Below, one piece after another: positions 49,004-57,799 of a stretch of 64,000 nucleotides of DNA. The stretch covers positions 806,001-870,000 of the forward strand of contig CAVVTG010000002.1 of NCBI GenBank assembly GCA_963751105.1, given 5' to 3'. Under the pieces are notes generated by a model. That model had not been told where the DNA came from, ran no database searches, and was given only the letters and a program-made list of their open reading frames with translations. How positions within the stretch are numbered: position 1 is the stretch's first letter; the number at the start of each line of letters is the position of its first letter. Origin of the DNA: JACVRW01 sp963751105 (GTDB lineage: Bacteria > Actinomycetota > Thermoleophilia > Solirubrobacterales > Thermoleophilaceae). The position numbers and the translations under genes are program-made.

Positions 49004-50214
49004 GGCCCGCTGACCCGCGCGACGTACGGCGCCACAACCTCAGCCTCGTGCTGGGCGAGGTGGCGAAGCGCGGGCCGCGATCGCGGGCGACCCTGGCGGT
49101 CGAGACGGGGCTCAACAAGAGCACGGTGTCGAGCCTCGTGGCCGAGCTGTGCGCGGGAGGGCTGCTGAGGGAGTCGGGTCAGGAGCGCCCGGGGGCCGTG
49201 GGGCGCCCCGCCCAGAACGTCGAGCTCGACCCCGACGGGCCGTTCGTCCTCGGGCTCGAGATCAACGTCGATTACCTCGCGGTGTGGGCCACCGACCTGG
49301 CCGGGACGGTGCGCCACCGGGCCTTCACCGAGAGCGCCAACCGTGAGGAGCCCGAGACCGTGGTGGCCCGTCTCGGCGCGCTCGCCCGCGAGGCGCTCGA
49401 ACAGCCCGGCCTGCGCGGCCGGCGACCCGCGGCGTCGGCGGTGGCCGTGCCCGGGCTGGTCGACCGTGACGGCGAGGTGGTGGTGGCCCCCAACCTGGGC
49501 TGGCAGGCCGTGCCTCTGCCGAGGATGATCGACGCGGGGCTCGGCCCGATCGCCGTCGAGAACGAGGCCAACCTCGGTGCGCTGGCCGAGCTGACCGAGG
49601 GCGCCGGACAGGGCCTGCGTGATTTCGTCTACCTGTCGGCCGAGGTGGGTATCGGCGCGGGGATCGTGCTGGGCGGAGACCTGTTCCGGGGAGCTCACGG
49701 CTTCAGCGGCGAGATCGGCCATTTGACCATCGACCCCTTCGGGCCGCCCTGCCCGTGCGGCTCGCGCGGCTGTCTCGAACGGCTGGCGGGCCAGGACGCC
49801 CTGCTGCGTCTCGCCGGCTGGGACCCTCGCAGGCGCGGGCCCGGCACCAGGCCGGAGTGGCCGGGGGCGATGCTGGCCGAGTCCGCGGCCGCGGGCCACC
49901 CGAGGACGGTCGAGGCGCTCAGCCAGGTGGGACACACGCTCGGCATCGCCGCGGCCTCGGTGGTCAACCTGTTCAACCCCCAGGCCATGCTGCTCGGCGG
50001 TTACTTCGCGCCGCTCACCCCTTGGCTGCGAGAGCCGATCGAGGCCGAGCTGCACCGGCGCCTGCTGGCCGGCGACGGCTCGGGCTGCCAGGTGCTCGGC
50101 GCTCGGCTGGGGGGAGAGGCGGCGGTGCGCGGCGCCGCTGCGTTGGCGCGGCGAGCCGTGCTGGCCGACGCAGCTGCTCTGACCGGGGCCGCTCCCGTTC
50201 AGGCCGCCCTGTAG
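49000..50214 (+). CDS. ROK-family transcriptional regulator (XylR-type)
   Basis: A protein of 404 residues from ATG 49000 (ATGA overlap with xylA). An N-terminal winged helix (LVLGEVAKRGPRSRATLAVETGLNKSTVSSLVAELCAGGLL) is followed by the ROK sugar-binding domain with LGLEINVDYLAVWATDL and the zinc motif CPCGSRGCLE preceded by GEIGHLTIDPFG. It is probably the xylose-responsive repressor of xylA and xylB. The ends of this gene and the convergent Gfo/Idh gene overlap by 16 bases. Confidence 0.92.
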   Translation: MRPADPRDVRRHNLSLVLGEVAKRGPRSRATLAVETGLNKSTVSSLVAELCAGGLLRESGQERPGAVGRPAQNVELDPDGPFVLGLEINVDYLAVWATDLAGTVRHRAFTESANREEPETVVARLGALAREALEQPGLRGRRPAASAVAVPGLVDRDGEVVVAPNLGWQAVPLPRMIDAGLGPIAVENEANLGALAELTEGAGQGLRDFVYLSAEVGIGAGIVLGGDLFRGAHGFSGEIGHLTIDPFGPPCPCGSRGCLERLAGQDALLRLAGWDPRRRGPGTRPEWPGAMLAESAAAGHPRTVEALSQVGHTLGIAAASVVNLFNPQAMLLGGYFAPLTPWLREPIEAELHRRLLAGDGSGCQVLGARLGGEAAVRGAAALARRAVLADAAALTGAAPVQAAL

Positions 50215-51320
50215 CTGACCTCCTCGCGCCGCCCCGACTCGGATGAGCGCAGCACCGCGTCGCAGACCTCGGCGCAGCGGTAGCCGTCCTCGAAGGTGGC
50301 GCCGTGAGGCGCCACGCCGGAGTCGTCGCGGATGGCGGTGAGCAGGTGGTGGAGCTCGTGAACGAAGCTGTGCTCCCAGCCGATGATGTGGCCGTGGGGC
50401 CACCACCACTCCCAGAAGGGGTGGTCGGCTTCGGAGACGAGCACGGTGCGGAAGCCCTGCGCCTGCGCTCCGGGCTCCGAGCCGGGCAGGTGCACCTGTA
50501 GCTCGTTCAGCCGCTCGAGGTCGAAGGCGATCGACCCCTTGGAGCCGTTGATCTCCCAGCTCAGCGCGTTCTTTCGCCCGGTCGCGAAGCGCGACGCCTC
50601 GAGCGTGCCCACCGCGCCGTTGTCGAACGCCACCACCGACTCGAACGCGTCGTCCACCTCACGTCCCGGCTTGAAGGTCGCGGTGGTGGCCGCCACCGAC
50701 TCGATCTCGCCCACGAGGTAGCGCGCCAGGTCGATCACGTGCGCACCGAGATCCCCGAGCGCCCCCGAGCCGGCCGCCGCCTTGTCGAAGCGCCAGACCT
50801 CGTCGTCGATGGTGCCCCACTCCTGCAGGTAGCGCCCGCGGAAGTGGACGATCTCGCCGAGGTCGCCCGCCTCGATCATCTGTCGGGCGAGCCTCACCGC
50901 CGGCACGAAGCGATAGTTGAACGCGCACATGTGCTTGACCCCGGCCGCCTCGACCCGGGTCCAGGCCTCGTACGACTCGTCGGCGTCGCGCCCCAGCGGC
51001 TTCTCGCAGATCACGTGCTTGCCCGCCTCGGCGGCCGCAATCGACGGCTCGGTGTGGAGGTTGTTCGGGCCAGAGTTGTCGAACAGGCCGATGCGGTCGT
51101 CGGCCACCAGCTCCTTCCAGTCGGTCACGTAGCCCTGGAAGCCATAGCGCTGAGCCGCTTCGGACACGCCCTCCTCGTTGCGGCCCGCGATGGCCACCAG
51201 CTCCGGCATGAGCGGCGGCGGCCAGGCCATGTAGGGGAGCGTCTTGTAGGCGTTCGAGTGGGCCTTGCCCATGAACGCGTAGCCGAGCATCCCCACCCCG
51301 ATGGTCTCCACGTCGGCCAT
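50199..51320 (-). CDS. Gfo/Idh/MocA-family oxidoreductase
   Basis: A protein of 373 residues from ATG 51320. Rossmann opening IGVGMLGYAFMGKAHSNAYKTLPYM, the family motif CEKPLGRDADESYEA near residue 105 and the substrate-domain segment SGALGDLGAHVIDLARYLVG. Close to the inositol 2-dehydrogenase/sugar dehydrogenase-like group with NAD(P). It ends an operon with the TIM-barrel isomerase four bases upstream; such pairs are common in uptake and oxidation of cyclitols or keto-sugars. Substrate not identified. Confidence 0.9.
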   Translation of the reverse strand: MADVETIGVGMLGYAFMGKAHSNAYKTLPYMAWPPPLMPELVAIAGRNEEGVSEAAQRYGFQGYVTDWKELVADDRIGLFDNSGPNNLHTEPSIAAAEAGKHVICEKPLGRDADESYEAWTRVEAAGVKHMCAFNYRFVPAVRLARQMIEAGDLGEIVHFRGRYLQEWGTIDDEVWRFDKAAAGSGALGDLGAHVIDLARYLVGEIESVAATTATFKPGREVDDAFESVVAFDNGAVGTLEASRFATGRKNALSWEINGSKGSIAFDLERLNELQVHLPGSEPGAQAQGFRTVLVSEADHPFWEWWWPHGHIIGWEHSFVHELHHLLTAIRDDSGVAPHGATFEDGYRCAEVCDAVLRSSESGRREEVSYRAA

Positions 51321-51323
51321 GAC

Positions 51324-52322
51324 TCAGTCCCTCGCGAAGGCGGCGTCGAAGGCCACGTTGGACGGCGCGAAGTCGGTGCCGCGCACGAAGGCCAGCGCGT
51401 CCGGCGCTCCCCAGTCGCGGTCCATGCCCGAGTCCTCCCACTCGATCGACAGCGGACCCTCGTAGCCGATTCGGTTGAGCTGGCGGAACAGGTCCTCGAA
51501 GTCGACGTCACCGTGCCCGGGGGACACGAACGTCCAGCCGCGCTCGGGTTCGCCGAAGTCGATGTGCGAGCCGAGGATCGAGCGGCGGCCGTCGAGCCGC
51601 TTGATCGAGTCCTTGACGTGCACGTGGTAGACGCGGTCGGCGAACTCCTCGACGAAGGCGCCCGAGTCGAGGAACTGGTGGGCGAAGTGCGAGGGGTCGA
51701 AGTTGATCCCAAAGCCCTCGCGCTTCCCGATGGCGTCGAGCGTCTTGCGCGTGGTGGGAAAGTCGTAGGCGATCTCGGTGGGGTGGACCTCGAGCGCGAA
51801 GCGCACGCCCTCCTGGTCGAACACGTCGATGATCGGGTTCCAGCGCTCGGCGAACTCCTCGTAGCCGCGCTCGACCTCCTCCCAGTCGTTGGGCGGGAAC
51901 GAGTAGAGCATGTGCCAGATCGGCGATCCGGTGAAGCCGGTCACCACCTGCACGCCCAGCCGCGCGGCAGCCCGCGCGGTGTCCTTCATCTTGTCGGCCG
52001 CCCGCCGGCGCACGCCCTCCGGGTCGCCGTCGCCCCATACGTCCTCGGGCAGCACGCCCTGGTGGCGCGAATCGATCGGATCGCACACCGCCTGGCCCAC
52101 CAGATGGGTGCCGATCGCCCAGCACTCGAGCCCGTTGCGCTCGAGCAGCTCGCGCTTGGCGCGCACGTAGCCCTCGTCGGCCAGCGCCTCGTCGACCTCG
52201 AAGTGGTCCCCCCAGCAGGCCAGCTCGAGGCCGTCGAAGCTCCACTCACCGCACTTCGCGGCCAGCTCCTCCAGCGGCAGGTCGGCCCACTGGCCGGTGA
52301 ACAACGTGACGGGTCTAGCCAT
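51324..52322 (-). CDS. Sugar phosphate isomerase/epimerase-like TIM-barrel protein
   Basis: A protein of 332 residues from ATG 52322, preceded by a GAGGAGAGG ribosome site. Barrel with metal ligands: Glu in FALEVHPTEIAYD, Asp in NFDPSHFAHQ, His in VYHVHVKDS and Glu in LSIEWEDSGMDRDWG. It is longer than the usual 280 residues because of extra loops around the active site (residues 75-110). The likely role is isomerisation or deglycosylation of a keto-sugar produced by the adjacent Gfo/Idh enzyme. Seventeen bases separate it from the DeoR gene. Confidence 0.86.
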   Translation of the reverse strand: MARPVTLFTGQWADLPLEELAAKCGEWSFDGLELACWGDHFEVDEALADEGYVRAKRELLERNGLECWAIGTHLVGQAVCDPIDSRHQGVLPEDVWGDGDPEGVRRRAADKMKDTARAAARLGVQVVTGFTGSPIWHMLYSFPPNDWEEVERGYEEFAERWNPIIDVFDQEGVRFALEVHPTEIAYDFPTTRKTLDAIGKREGFGINFDPSHFAHQFLDSGAFVEEFADRVYHVHVKDSIKRLDGRRSILGSHIDFGEPERGWTFVSPGHGDVDFEDLFRQLNRIGYEGPLSIEWEDSGMDRDWGAPDALAFVRGTDFAPSNVAFDAAFARD

Positions 52323-52339
52323 GTCTTCCTCTCCTCATC

Positions 52340-53146
52340 TCAGGTCGCGGGAACGATGTCTTCGGCCACCTCGATCGAGACGCCGGCGCTGCGGTAGCGC
52401 TCGACGTCGTGGGCGGCAAGGCCGGTGTCGACGATCAGCAGGTCGAGCTCCTCGGCTCGGCAGATTGTGAGCAGCGAATGGCGGCCGAACTTGCTCGAGT
52501 CCACGAGCCCCACGCTGCGCGAGGCGTTGTCGCGGGCCGCGTTGACCACGTCGGCCAGCGGCCGGCGCGAGGTCGTGAGTCCCTGGTCCAGCGTCACCCC
52601 GGCCGAGGACAGGAAGGCTACGTCCATGCGCAGGCCGGCCAGGAACTCGATCGCCCAGCGCCCGGCGATCAGCCGCATGTGCTGGTCCACCTCGCCCGGG
52701 ACGACGATCACGTGCAGCGGGTCCGAGGTGATCTCGAAGGCGATGGCGGGCGAGTTGGTGACCACGGTGAGGGGGCCGGGCGGAGTCGCCGCCAGCGCGC
52801 GGGCCAGCGCCAGGCCGGTGGACGAGGCGTCGATGTAGATCGTGGCGTTGGCCTCCACGAGGCGCTCGGCCCGGGCCGCTATCGCGTCCTTGGCGGCGCC
52901 GGCCTGCCGCACGCGCTTCTCCCAGTCGGTCTCGATCCGCTCGGCCGTGTTGCCGTCGACCTTGCGAGCGCCGCCGTGCACGCGTTCGATCAGGCCCTCG
53001 TCCGACAACTCCGCGAGGTCTCGGTGAACGGTGATCGCCGAGACCTGATGGTCGCGAGCCAGATCGGCCACCGAGACTCCGCCCTCGCGGCGGATCCGGT
53101 CGAGCATCTGCGCGCGGCGCAGGGCGGGTGGGACCGTCGAGCTCAA
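52340..53146 (-). CDS. DeoR-family transcriptional regulator
   Basis: A protein of 268 residues starting at TTG 53146, overlapping the creatininase stop as TTGA. The DeoR helix-turn-helix is complete (RRAQMLDRIRREGGVSVADLARDHQVSAITVHRDLAELSDEGLIERVHGGA). The effector domain shows the usual IYIDASSTGLALARAL and VGLVDSSKFGRHSL. DeoR regulators usually respond to phosphorylated sugars. Its place inside the isomerase/creatininase/Tm-1-like operon suggests it controls that operon. An early TTG is the only standard start before the helix-turn-helix. Confidence 0.9.
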   Translation of the reverse strand: MSSTVPPALRRAQMLDRIRREGGVSVADLARDHQVSAITVHRDLAELSDEGLIERVHGGARKVDGNTAERIETDWEKRVRQAGAAKDAIAARAERLVEANATIYIDASSTGLALARALAATPPGPLTVVTNSPAIAFEITSDPLHVIVVPGEVDQHMRLIAGRWAIEFLAGLRMDVAFLSSAGVTLDQGLTTSRRPLADVVNAARDNASRSVGLVDSSKFGRHSLLTICRAEELDLLIVDTGLAAHDVERYRSAGVSIEVAEDIVPAT

Positions 53147-54009
53147 ACGCGGTCCTCGAACTCCCGCCGCTTGATGTCGGTGGTAAGCGGACGGAACTCG
53201 TCGATGGCCGCCACGAGGTGATCGGCGAAGCGCTCGAAGGCCTCCTCGCCCTTCTCGGCCGTGGCCGTCATCGGGTTGCCGATCACGCCGGTCCGAGAGA
53301 ACTCGTTGTGGTCCATGGGAAACACGAAGTACTGATAGCCCTGGAAGGCCACGTCCGGAGCCCCGTCCTGCTTGATGAAGCTCTGGGGCAGCCACTTGGG
53401 CACCTGCGCCCGGTCGTCCGTCGCACGCTCCATGTGTACGAGCTCGGCGTTGTGAGCGAGCACCTGTGAGGTCTCGAGCTCGGACGCGTGCCAGCCCGGC
53501 GTCTCCTCGGGCGGGTTCTCGAGAAGGCCGTCGAGCATCCCGATGTAGCGCTCGGCGTAGGGCTTGTACAGGCCGACGATCGCGCCCGTCTCGTACTTGA
53601 TCCGCCGCAGCAGCGGGTCGATCACCTTCGTGTTCGAGCCGTGCCCGTTGACGAAGATCAGCTTGTTCCAGCCGTGATGGATGAGCGAGCGGGCGATGTC
53701 GTACCAGGCCTCGACCACGGTGGAGGTGCGGAACGTGATCGTGCCCACGCCGGTCTCGGGCTCGCGCATGTGCTGGGGGGAGTAGCCGGCCCAGAACGGC
53801 GGGGCGTAGGGCACGTCGGCCTTCTCCGCCGCGCGCCGGGAGACCTCGAGCGCCGTGATGGTGTCGGTGCCCAGCGGCAGGTGGGCGCCGTGCTGCTCGC
53901 AGGAGCCGATCGGGATGAGCACGATGTCCGAGCGCTCCCGAAACCACTCGATGTCCGGCGGGGCCAGGTCGAGCAGGCAATTGGAGACGGGTTTCTCAGA
54001 CTCGGGCAT
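53143..54009 (-). CDS. Creatininase-family protein
   Basis: A protein of 288 residues from ATG 54009. The metal-site motifs of the creatininase family are intact: IPIGSCEQHGAHLPLGTDT near residue 32, FVNGHGSN near residue 118 and HASELETSQVLA near residue 173. Known members hydrolyse creatinine, N-formyl pyrimidine intermediates or, as MftE, process mycofactocin peptide. No mycofactocin gene is present here. With sugar isomerases and a Tm-1-like gene alongside, an amidohydrolase acting on a sugar-derived lactam or amide is possible. It overlaps the Tm-1-like gene by 14 bases. Confidence 0.9.
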   Translation of the reverse strand: MPESEKPVSNCLLDLAPPDIEWFRERSDIVLIPIGSCEQHGAHLPLGTDTITALEVSRRAAEKADVPYAPPFWAGYSPQHMREPETGVGTITFRTSTVVEAWYDIARSLIHHGWNKLIFVNGHGSNTKVIDPLLRRIKYETGAIVGLYKPYAERYIGMLDGLLENPPEETPGWHASELETSQVLAHNAELVHMERATDDRAQVPKWLPQSFIKQDGAPDVAFQGYQYFVFPMDHNEFSRTGVIGNPMTATAEKGEEAFERFADHLVAAIDEFRPLTTDIKRREFEDRV

Positions 54010-55246
54010 TCAGCGGCTCCTTCACGAGCGACAGGTAACGGGACACGGTCAGATCGGCGAAGTCGGGGTCGTCGACGTGCGCATCGACCTCCTCGAAGGG
54101 GATGGACGGCGGGAGCGCGGCGCGCAGCGCGTCGATGAAGGCCTGGTCGGCCTCCGGGTCCCACAGGTCCCCGCCCTCCACGTCGGCGAGCGAGAAGCCG
54201 CGATTGGGGCACAGCACCTGCACCGGTCCGCGGGCCTCGGCCAGGCGTGCCGCCACCACGCGGCCGAGCTCGGCCTCCTCCTCGGCGGTCAGCCGTACGA
54301 GCGTGGCCACCGGATTGTGGAAGTAGCGCTTGCGCTCGCGGTAGCGCTCGGGCAGGTCGGCCAGGGCTCCCTGGTTGAAGAAGTCCACGCAGCCCGGCAC
54401 CACCAGCTGGGGCAGCCCATGGGCGCCGGCCACCGTCAGCCGCGAGGGGCCGGTGGCGTGTATCCCCGTGGGGTGCATCGAGTTGGCGAGCTCCGAGAGG
54501 GTGAAGTCGATCACCCCGGCGATGGCGCCGGCCTCGATGAGCCGCTCCATCGCCGGGCCCCCGACCCCGTTGGCGTGGAAGACCACCGGCGCGAGCCCGG
54601 CCTCCTCGAGCTGGGGCAGCATCCGCATCACGGCCGGAGTGGTGTGGCCGAGCATGGTGATGCCCACGCAGCGCTCGCCCAGGGTCTCGGCCGGGCGCCC
54701 GGCGTCCCGGGCCATTCCCATCACGGCGGCGGCGGCGTTGTCGAACACCGTCCGCGAGATTGGGTTGATGCCCAGGATGTCGGTGACCGAGTGCATCACG
54801 AGGGTGTCGCCTTCGCCCACGAACGGGCCGAACGGCCGGCGTCCCGATGCGCTCGGCGACACGATCAGCTTGGGCACCCCCACCGGCAGGCCGGCGACGG
54901 CGGCGGCCCCGAGCAGGGCGCCCTCGGCGCCCCCGAGGCACAGCACGCCGTCGAGCCGGCCCTCGTCCCACAGCCGATCGACCACCGCCCGCACGCCACG
55001 CTGCATCTGCTCAACGGCGGCGCCACGCGAGCCCGCCCCGCGCACGGTTTCGAGGTCGCTCCCGGCCGCCTCGGCCACCTGTGCGCGCGACACGTCGGGC
55101 TCACAGCCGGCCGCCTCGCCCAGGATCCCCGAGTCGATCACCGCCGTCCGCCCCCCGAGCGCGCGAATCCGGTCGCGCACGTAGGCCAGCTCTTCGCCCT
55201 TCGTGTCGAGCGTGGCCACCAGCGCTATCTGTGGCGATTCCCTCAA
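53996..55246 (-). CDS. Tm-1-like ATP-binding domain protein (UPF0261 family)
   Basis: A protein of 416 residues starting at TTG 55246 (TTGA overlap). The opening IALVATLDTKGEELAYVRDRIRALGG, the centre GITMLGHTTPAVMRMLPQLEEAG and the end GGDLWDPEADQAFIDAL are those of the UPF0261/Tm-1-like family, named after the plant virus-resistance protein Tm-1. The bacterial function is not established. In this operon it sits between a creatininase and a tagatose-epimerase-like gene. A fragment of a second copy, fused to ABC ATPase sequence, lies at 63329. Confidence 0.88.
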   Translation of the reverse strand: MRESPQIALVATLDTKGEELAYVRDRIRALGGRTAVIDSGILGEAAGCEPDVSRAQVAEAAGSDLETVRGAGSRGAAVEQMQRGVRAVVDRLWDEGRLDGVLCLGGAEGALLGAAAVAGLPVGVPKLIVSPSASGRRPFGPFVGEGDTLVMHSVTDILGINPISRTVFDNAAAAVMGMARDAGRPAETLGERCVGITMLGHTTPAVMRMLPQLEEAGLAPVVFHANGVGGPAMERLIEAGAIAGVIDFTLSELANSMHPTGIHATGPSRLTVAGAHGLPQLVVPGCVDFFNQGALADLPERYRERKRYFHNPVATLVRLTAEEEAELGRVVAARLAEARGPVQVLCPNRGFSLADVEGGDLWDPEADQAFIDALRAALPPSIPFEEVDAHVDDPDFADLTVSRYLSLVKEPLNARV

Positions 55247-56148
55247 ACGGCCTGACCCACCGACTCGGCCGCCTTCTTCAGCCGGTCGATCGAGTCCTGC
55301 GTGTACTGGTCGTACAGGTGCGCCGGCACCGTGCCGGTGCCGTGGTCACGCAGGAACTGCTCCATGCCCTGCGAGCCCTCGCTCTCGGAGGCGTCGGTGA
55401 TCTCGGTGCGGTCAGAGATGCGGCTGCGGTCGACCGTGGCCACGAACTCGACCGTCACGCAGCCGTCGTAGCCCACCTCGTCCAGGGTCTGCATGAGCTT
55501 CTCCCAGTCGAGCGCCCCCTGGCCGCAGGGCATGCGGTTGTTATCGGCCACATGGAAGTCAACGAGCTTGTCGCCCGCGCTTCGGATCGCCTCGGCCCAG
55601 TCGGCCTCCTCGATGTTCATGTGGAAGATGTCGAGGCTCACGCCGCAGTTGCCGCCCACGTCCTCGGCCAGCGCCAGCGTCTGGTCGGCGCGGTTGACGA
55701 AGTAGGTCTCGAAGCGGTTGAGCGGCTCGAGCCCGATGCGCACGCCGCGCTCCTCGGCGTGGGCCTGACACTCCTTGAGTCCCTCCACGGCCCAGTTCCA
55801 CTCGTCCTCGGGCGAGCCCATCGGCACGACCTTGCCGACCGTCGAGGGGACGATGGTGATGATCTCGCCGCCCCAGTCGGCGATCTGGCTGATCGTGTCC
55901 TTCACGTACTCGATCGAGCCGCGCCGCACGTAGGTGTCCTCGTGCACGAGGTCGCGCCCGCCGGTCATCAGCGTCACCGCTCCCCAGCAGCCGATGCCGT
56001 GCTTGTCGAGCAGGCCCTTGATCTCGTCCGTGTCCCATACGGACGGCTCGCCCGAGATCTCGATCGCGTCGTAGCCGCAACGCGCCAGGCGCTCGATCGT
56101 GTCCTCGATCGGCTCCGCGCGCATCCAGTTGTGCATGGCGAACTTCAA
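55243..56148 (-). CDS. Sugar phosphate isomerase/epimerase, D-tagatose 3-epimerase-like
   Basis: A protein of 301 residues from ATG 56148 behind AGGAGGAG. Landmarks of the ketose 3-epimerase branch are visible: GLEPLNRFETYFVNRADQTLALAEDVG with the metal-binding Glu, SLDIFHMNIEE with Asp, DFHVADNNRMPCGQGALDW with His, and VTVEFVA with the last Glu. It should epimerise a free keto-sugar at C3 or a related compound. The C-terminal 50 residues are an extra helical tail (EGSQGMEQFLRDHG ...). A strong hairpin lies between it and the upstream oxidase gene. Confidence 0.88.
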   Translation of the reverse strand: MKFAMHNWMRAEPIEDTIERLARCGYDAIEISGEPSVWDTDEIKGLLDKHGIGCWGAVTLMTGGRDLVHEDTYVRRGSIEYVKDTISQIADWGGEIITIVPSTVGKVVPMGSPEDEWNWAVEGLKECQAHAEERGVRIGLEPLNRFETYFVNRADQTLALAEDVGGNCGVSLDIFHMNIEEADWAEAIRSAGDKLVDFHVADNNRMPCGQGALDWEKLMQTLDEVGYDGCVTVEFVATVDRSRISDRTEITDASESEGSQGMEQFLRDHGTGTVPAHLYDQYTQDSIDRLKKAAESVGQAV

Positions 56149-56166
56149 GTGGCTCCTCCTCTTGAC

Positions 56167-56195
56167 CTAGTGGGCGCTCCAGGAGCGACCACTAG
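56167..56195. terminator. Long hairpin between FAD oxidase and epimerase genes
   Basis: CTAGTGG-G-CGCTCC (56167-56180) pairs with GGAGCG-A-CCACTAG (56182-56195), two stems of six and seven pairs with one mismatch between them. It begins with the stop codon of the FAD oxidase on the minus strand. No T-run follows; it may end or dampen transcription into the epimerase operon. Confidence 0.5.
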
Positions 56196-57664
56196 AAACC
56201 GAGTTTTCCGGGGTTCATGATCCCGTTGGGATCGAGCGCGGCCTTGATCTGCCGGAGCGTTCCCAGCGCCGCGCCGTGCTGACGCTCCATGTACGGCGCG
56301 AGCTTCATCCCCACGCCGTGGTGGTCGTTCATCACCCCGCCCGCAGCGAAGGCCGCCTCGAGGCCCTCCTCCCAGATGCGGTCGTGGAGCGCCACCGCCT
56401 CGGGTCCGCCGCCGCCGTCAGGCACGACGAAGCGGGCGTAGATCATCGTGCCCCACGCGTACCAGTGCGAGAAGTGCATGCGCAGCTGGAGGTCCGTGTC
56501 GGCGAAGGGCTCCTTGACCGCCGCGCGCAGGGCGTCGTAGACCGCCTCGATGCGGCTGTAGGTGGCCACCACGTCGATCGTGCCCCAGACGGAGGGCAGC
56601 TCGGGCTGGTGAGGGGGGTGGTAGAAGTCGTAGCGCCGGTCCCACCAGATCTGGCCGAGCTCCGGGTCGAGCAGCTCGGCTCCGGCCTCGCGGGCGATGT
56701 TCAGGGTCGCGTTCTGCTCGGCCTCCGCGATGCCCGTGTCGGTGCCCTCGAAGGCGAGCACCGTGCAGACGCCGTCGAGCTCCTGTTTGACCACCGGTGA
56801 GAAGGCGAGCCGCGTGGCCTCGTCGTCGTACATGCGCACCACCGAAGGGCGCGCGCCGGCGGCGAGCGCACGGCGGATCGACTCGACGCCGGATCCGATG
56901 TCGGAGAAGCGGACAGTGGCGAACAGCCGCGTGGAGGGAAGGGGCACCACCTGCAGGGTGACCTGCGTGATCACGCCCAGCGTGCCCTCCGAGCCGACGA
57001 ACAGCTGCGTCAGCTCGGGTCCCACGGCATGGCGGGGCACCTCCACCGTCCCGATCACCTGGCCGCCGGGCAGCGCGACCCGCATCGAGAGCACGAGGTC
57101 CTCGATCTTCCCGTAGCGCGTGGAGAGCACTCCCGAGCCGCGGGCCGCCACGTAGCCGCCGACGGTGGCCCACTCCGACGAGGCGGGGTAGTGGGGCATC
57201 ATCAGTCCGCGTTCGTTGAGCTCCCGCTCGAGCCGGTTGCCGTTGACCCCGGCCTCACAGGTGACGGTCAGCGAGCGTTCGTCGATCTCGAGGATGCGGT
57301 CGAGCCGGGTGAGGTCGATGACCACGCCACCATGGGTCGGCACCGACCCGCCCTGCGTGCCCGAGCCGCCGCCCCATGCCACCACCGGGACGCGGCGCTC
57401 GTCGGCCAGACGGAGCACGGTGGCCACGCCGCTCTCGTCGTGCGGCGTGACCACCAGATCGGGGCGCCCCAGCGGGGTGCCCGCGGCGCTCGCGTGGAGG
57501 GCCATCCAGTAGGTGTCGGCGGTATAGGCGTCGAGGCGCTCGGGGGCGGAGCTCACCATGCTCTCGCCCAATTCGGCCACGAGCTCAGAGCGAAGCGCGT
57601 CGAGCGCGGCCGGCTCGACTCCGGGCGGGCCGTACTCCGTTGACAGCGGGCTACTCGACGTCAC
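56192..57664 (-). CDS. FAD-binding oxidase, GlcD/alkyl-DHAP-synthase-like
   Basis: A protein of 490 residues from GTG 57664. The PCMH-type FAD domain is seen in VVTPHDESGVATVLRLADERRVPVVAWGGGSGTQGG, RILEIDERSLTVTCEAGV and PASSEWATVGGYVAARGSG, with LFVGSEGTLGVIT. The C-terminal FAD-oxidase domain ends in MKLAPYMERQHGAALGTLRQIKAALDPNGIMNPGKLGF. This belongs to the glycolate oxidase/D-lactate dehydrogenase/alkyl-dihydroxyacetone-phosphate synthase group; the YPASSEWATVGG stretch leans towards the last. In this setting oxidation of a 2-hydroxy acid from sugar breakdown is more likely than ether-lipid synthesis. It faces the second Liv operon across 391 bases. Confidence 0.88.
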   Translation of the reverse strand: MTSSSPLSTEYGPPGVEPAALDALRSELVAELGESMVSSAPERLDAYTADTYWMALHASAAGTPLGRPDLVVTPHDESGVATVLRLADERRVPVVAWGGGSGTQGGSVPTHGGVVIDLTRLDRILEIDERSLTVTCEAGVNGNRLERELNERGLMMPHYPASSEWATVGGYVAARGSGVLSTRYGKIEDLVLSMRVALPGGQVIGTVEVPRHAVGPELTQLFVGSEGTLGVITQVTLQVVPLPSTRLFATVRFSDIGSGVESIRRALAAGARPSVVRMYDDEATRLAFSPVVKQELDGVCTVLAFEGTDTGIAEAEQNATLNIAREAGAELLDPELGQIWWDRRYDFYHPPHQPELPSVWGTIDVVATYSRIEAVYDALRAAVKEPFADTDLQLRMHFSHWYAWGTMIYARFVVPDGGGGPEAVALHDRIWEEGLEAAFAAGGVMNDHHGVGMKLAPYMERQHGAALGTLRQIKAALDPNGIMNPGKLGF

Positions 57665-57711
57665 GCGGTTCCTTAAGGCTGCTTAACAAAAGCCGTCATA
57701 CGCTTTCAGGA

Positions 57712-57759
57712 CTTGACAACGAACTCTGCATGAGTTTTCAATACGTGTCAAGCATGCTT
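57712..57759. promoter_or_regulatory. Nested inverted repeats upstream of the FAD oxidase and second Liv operon
   Basis: CTTGACA (57712-57718) and TGTCAAG (57746-57752) are a perfect inverted repeat. Inside it AACTC-TGCAT-GAGTT (57722-57736) forms a second, and AAGCATGCTT (57750-57759) is a perfect palindrome at the edge. TTGACA (57713-57718) could also serve as a -35 with a poor -10 near TTTCAA. The symmetry is unlike the LacI operators, suggesting a different regulator. Confidence 0.5.
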
Positions 57760-57799
57760 GTACCGCTGCGACGTAACCAGGCCGCGGCCGTTGATCCGT

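Noticed and set aside
53143..54009. Mycofactocin system creatininase MftE
   Set aside because: No mftA, mftB, mftC or mftD-like gene is in the neighbourhood; the creatininase motifs alone do not indicate it.
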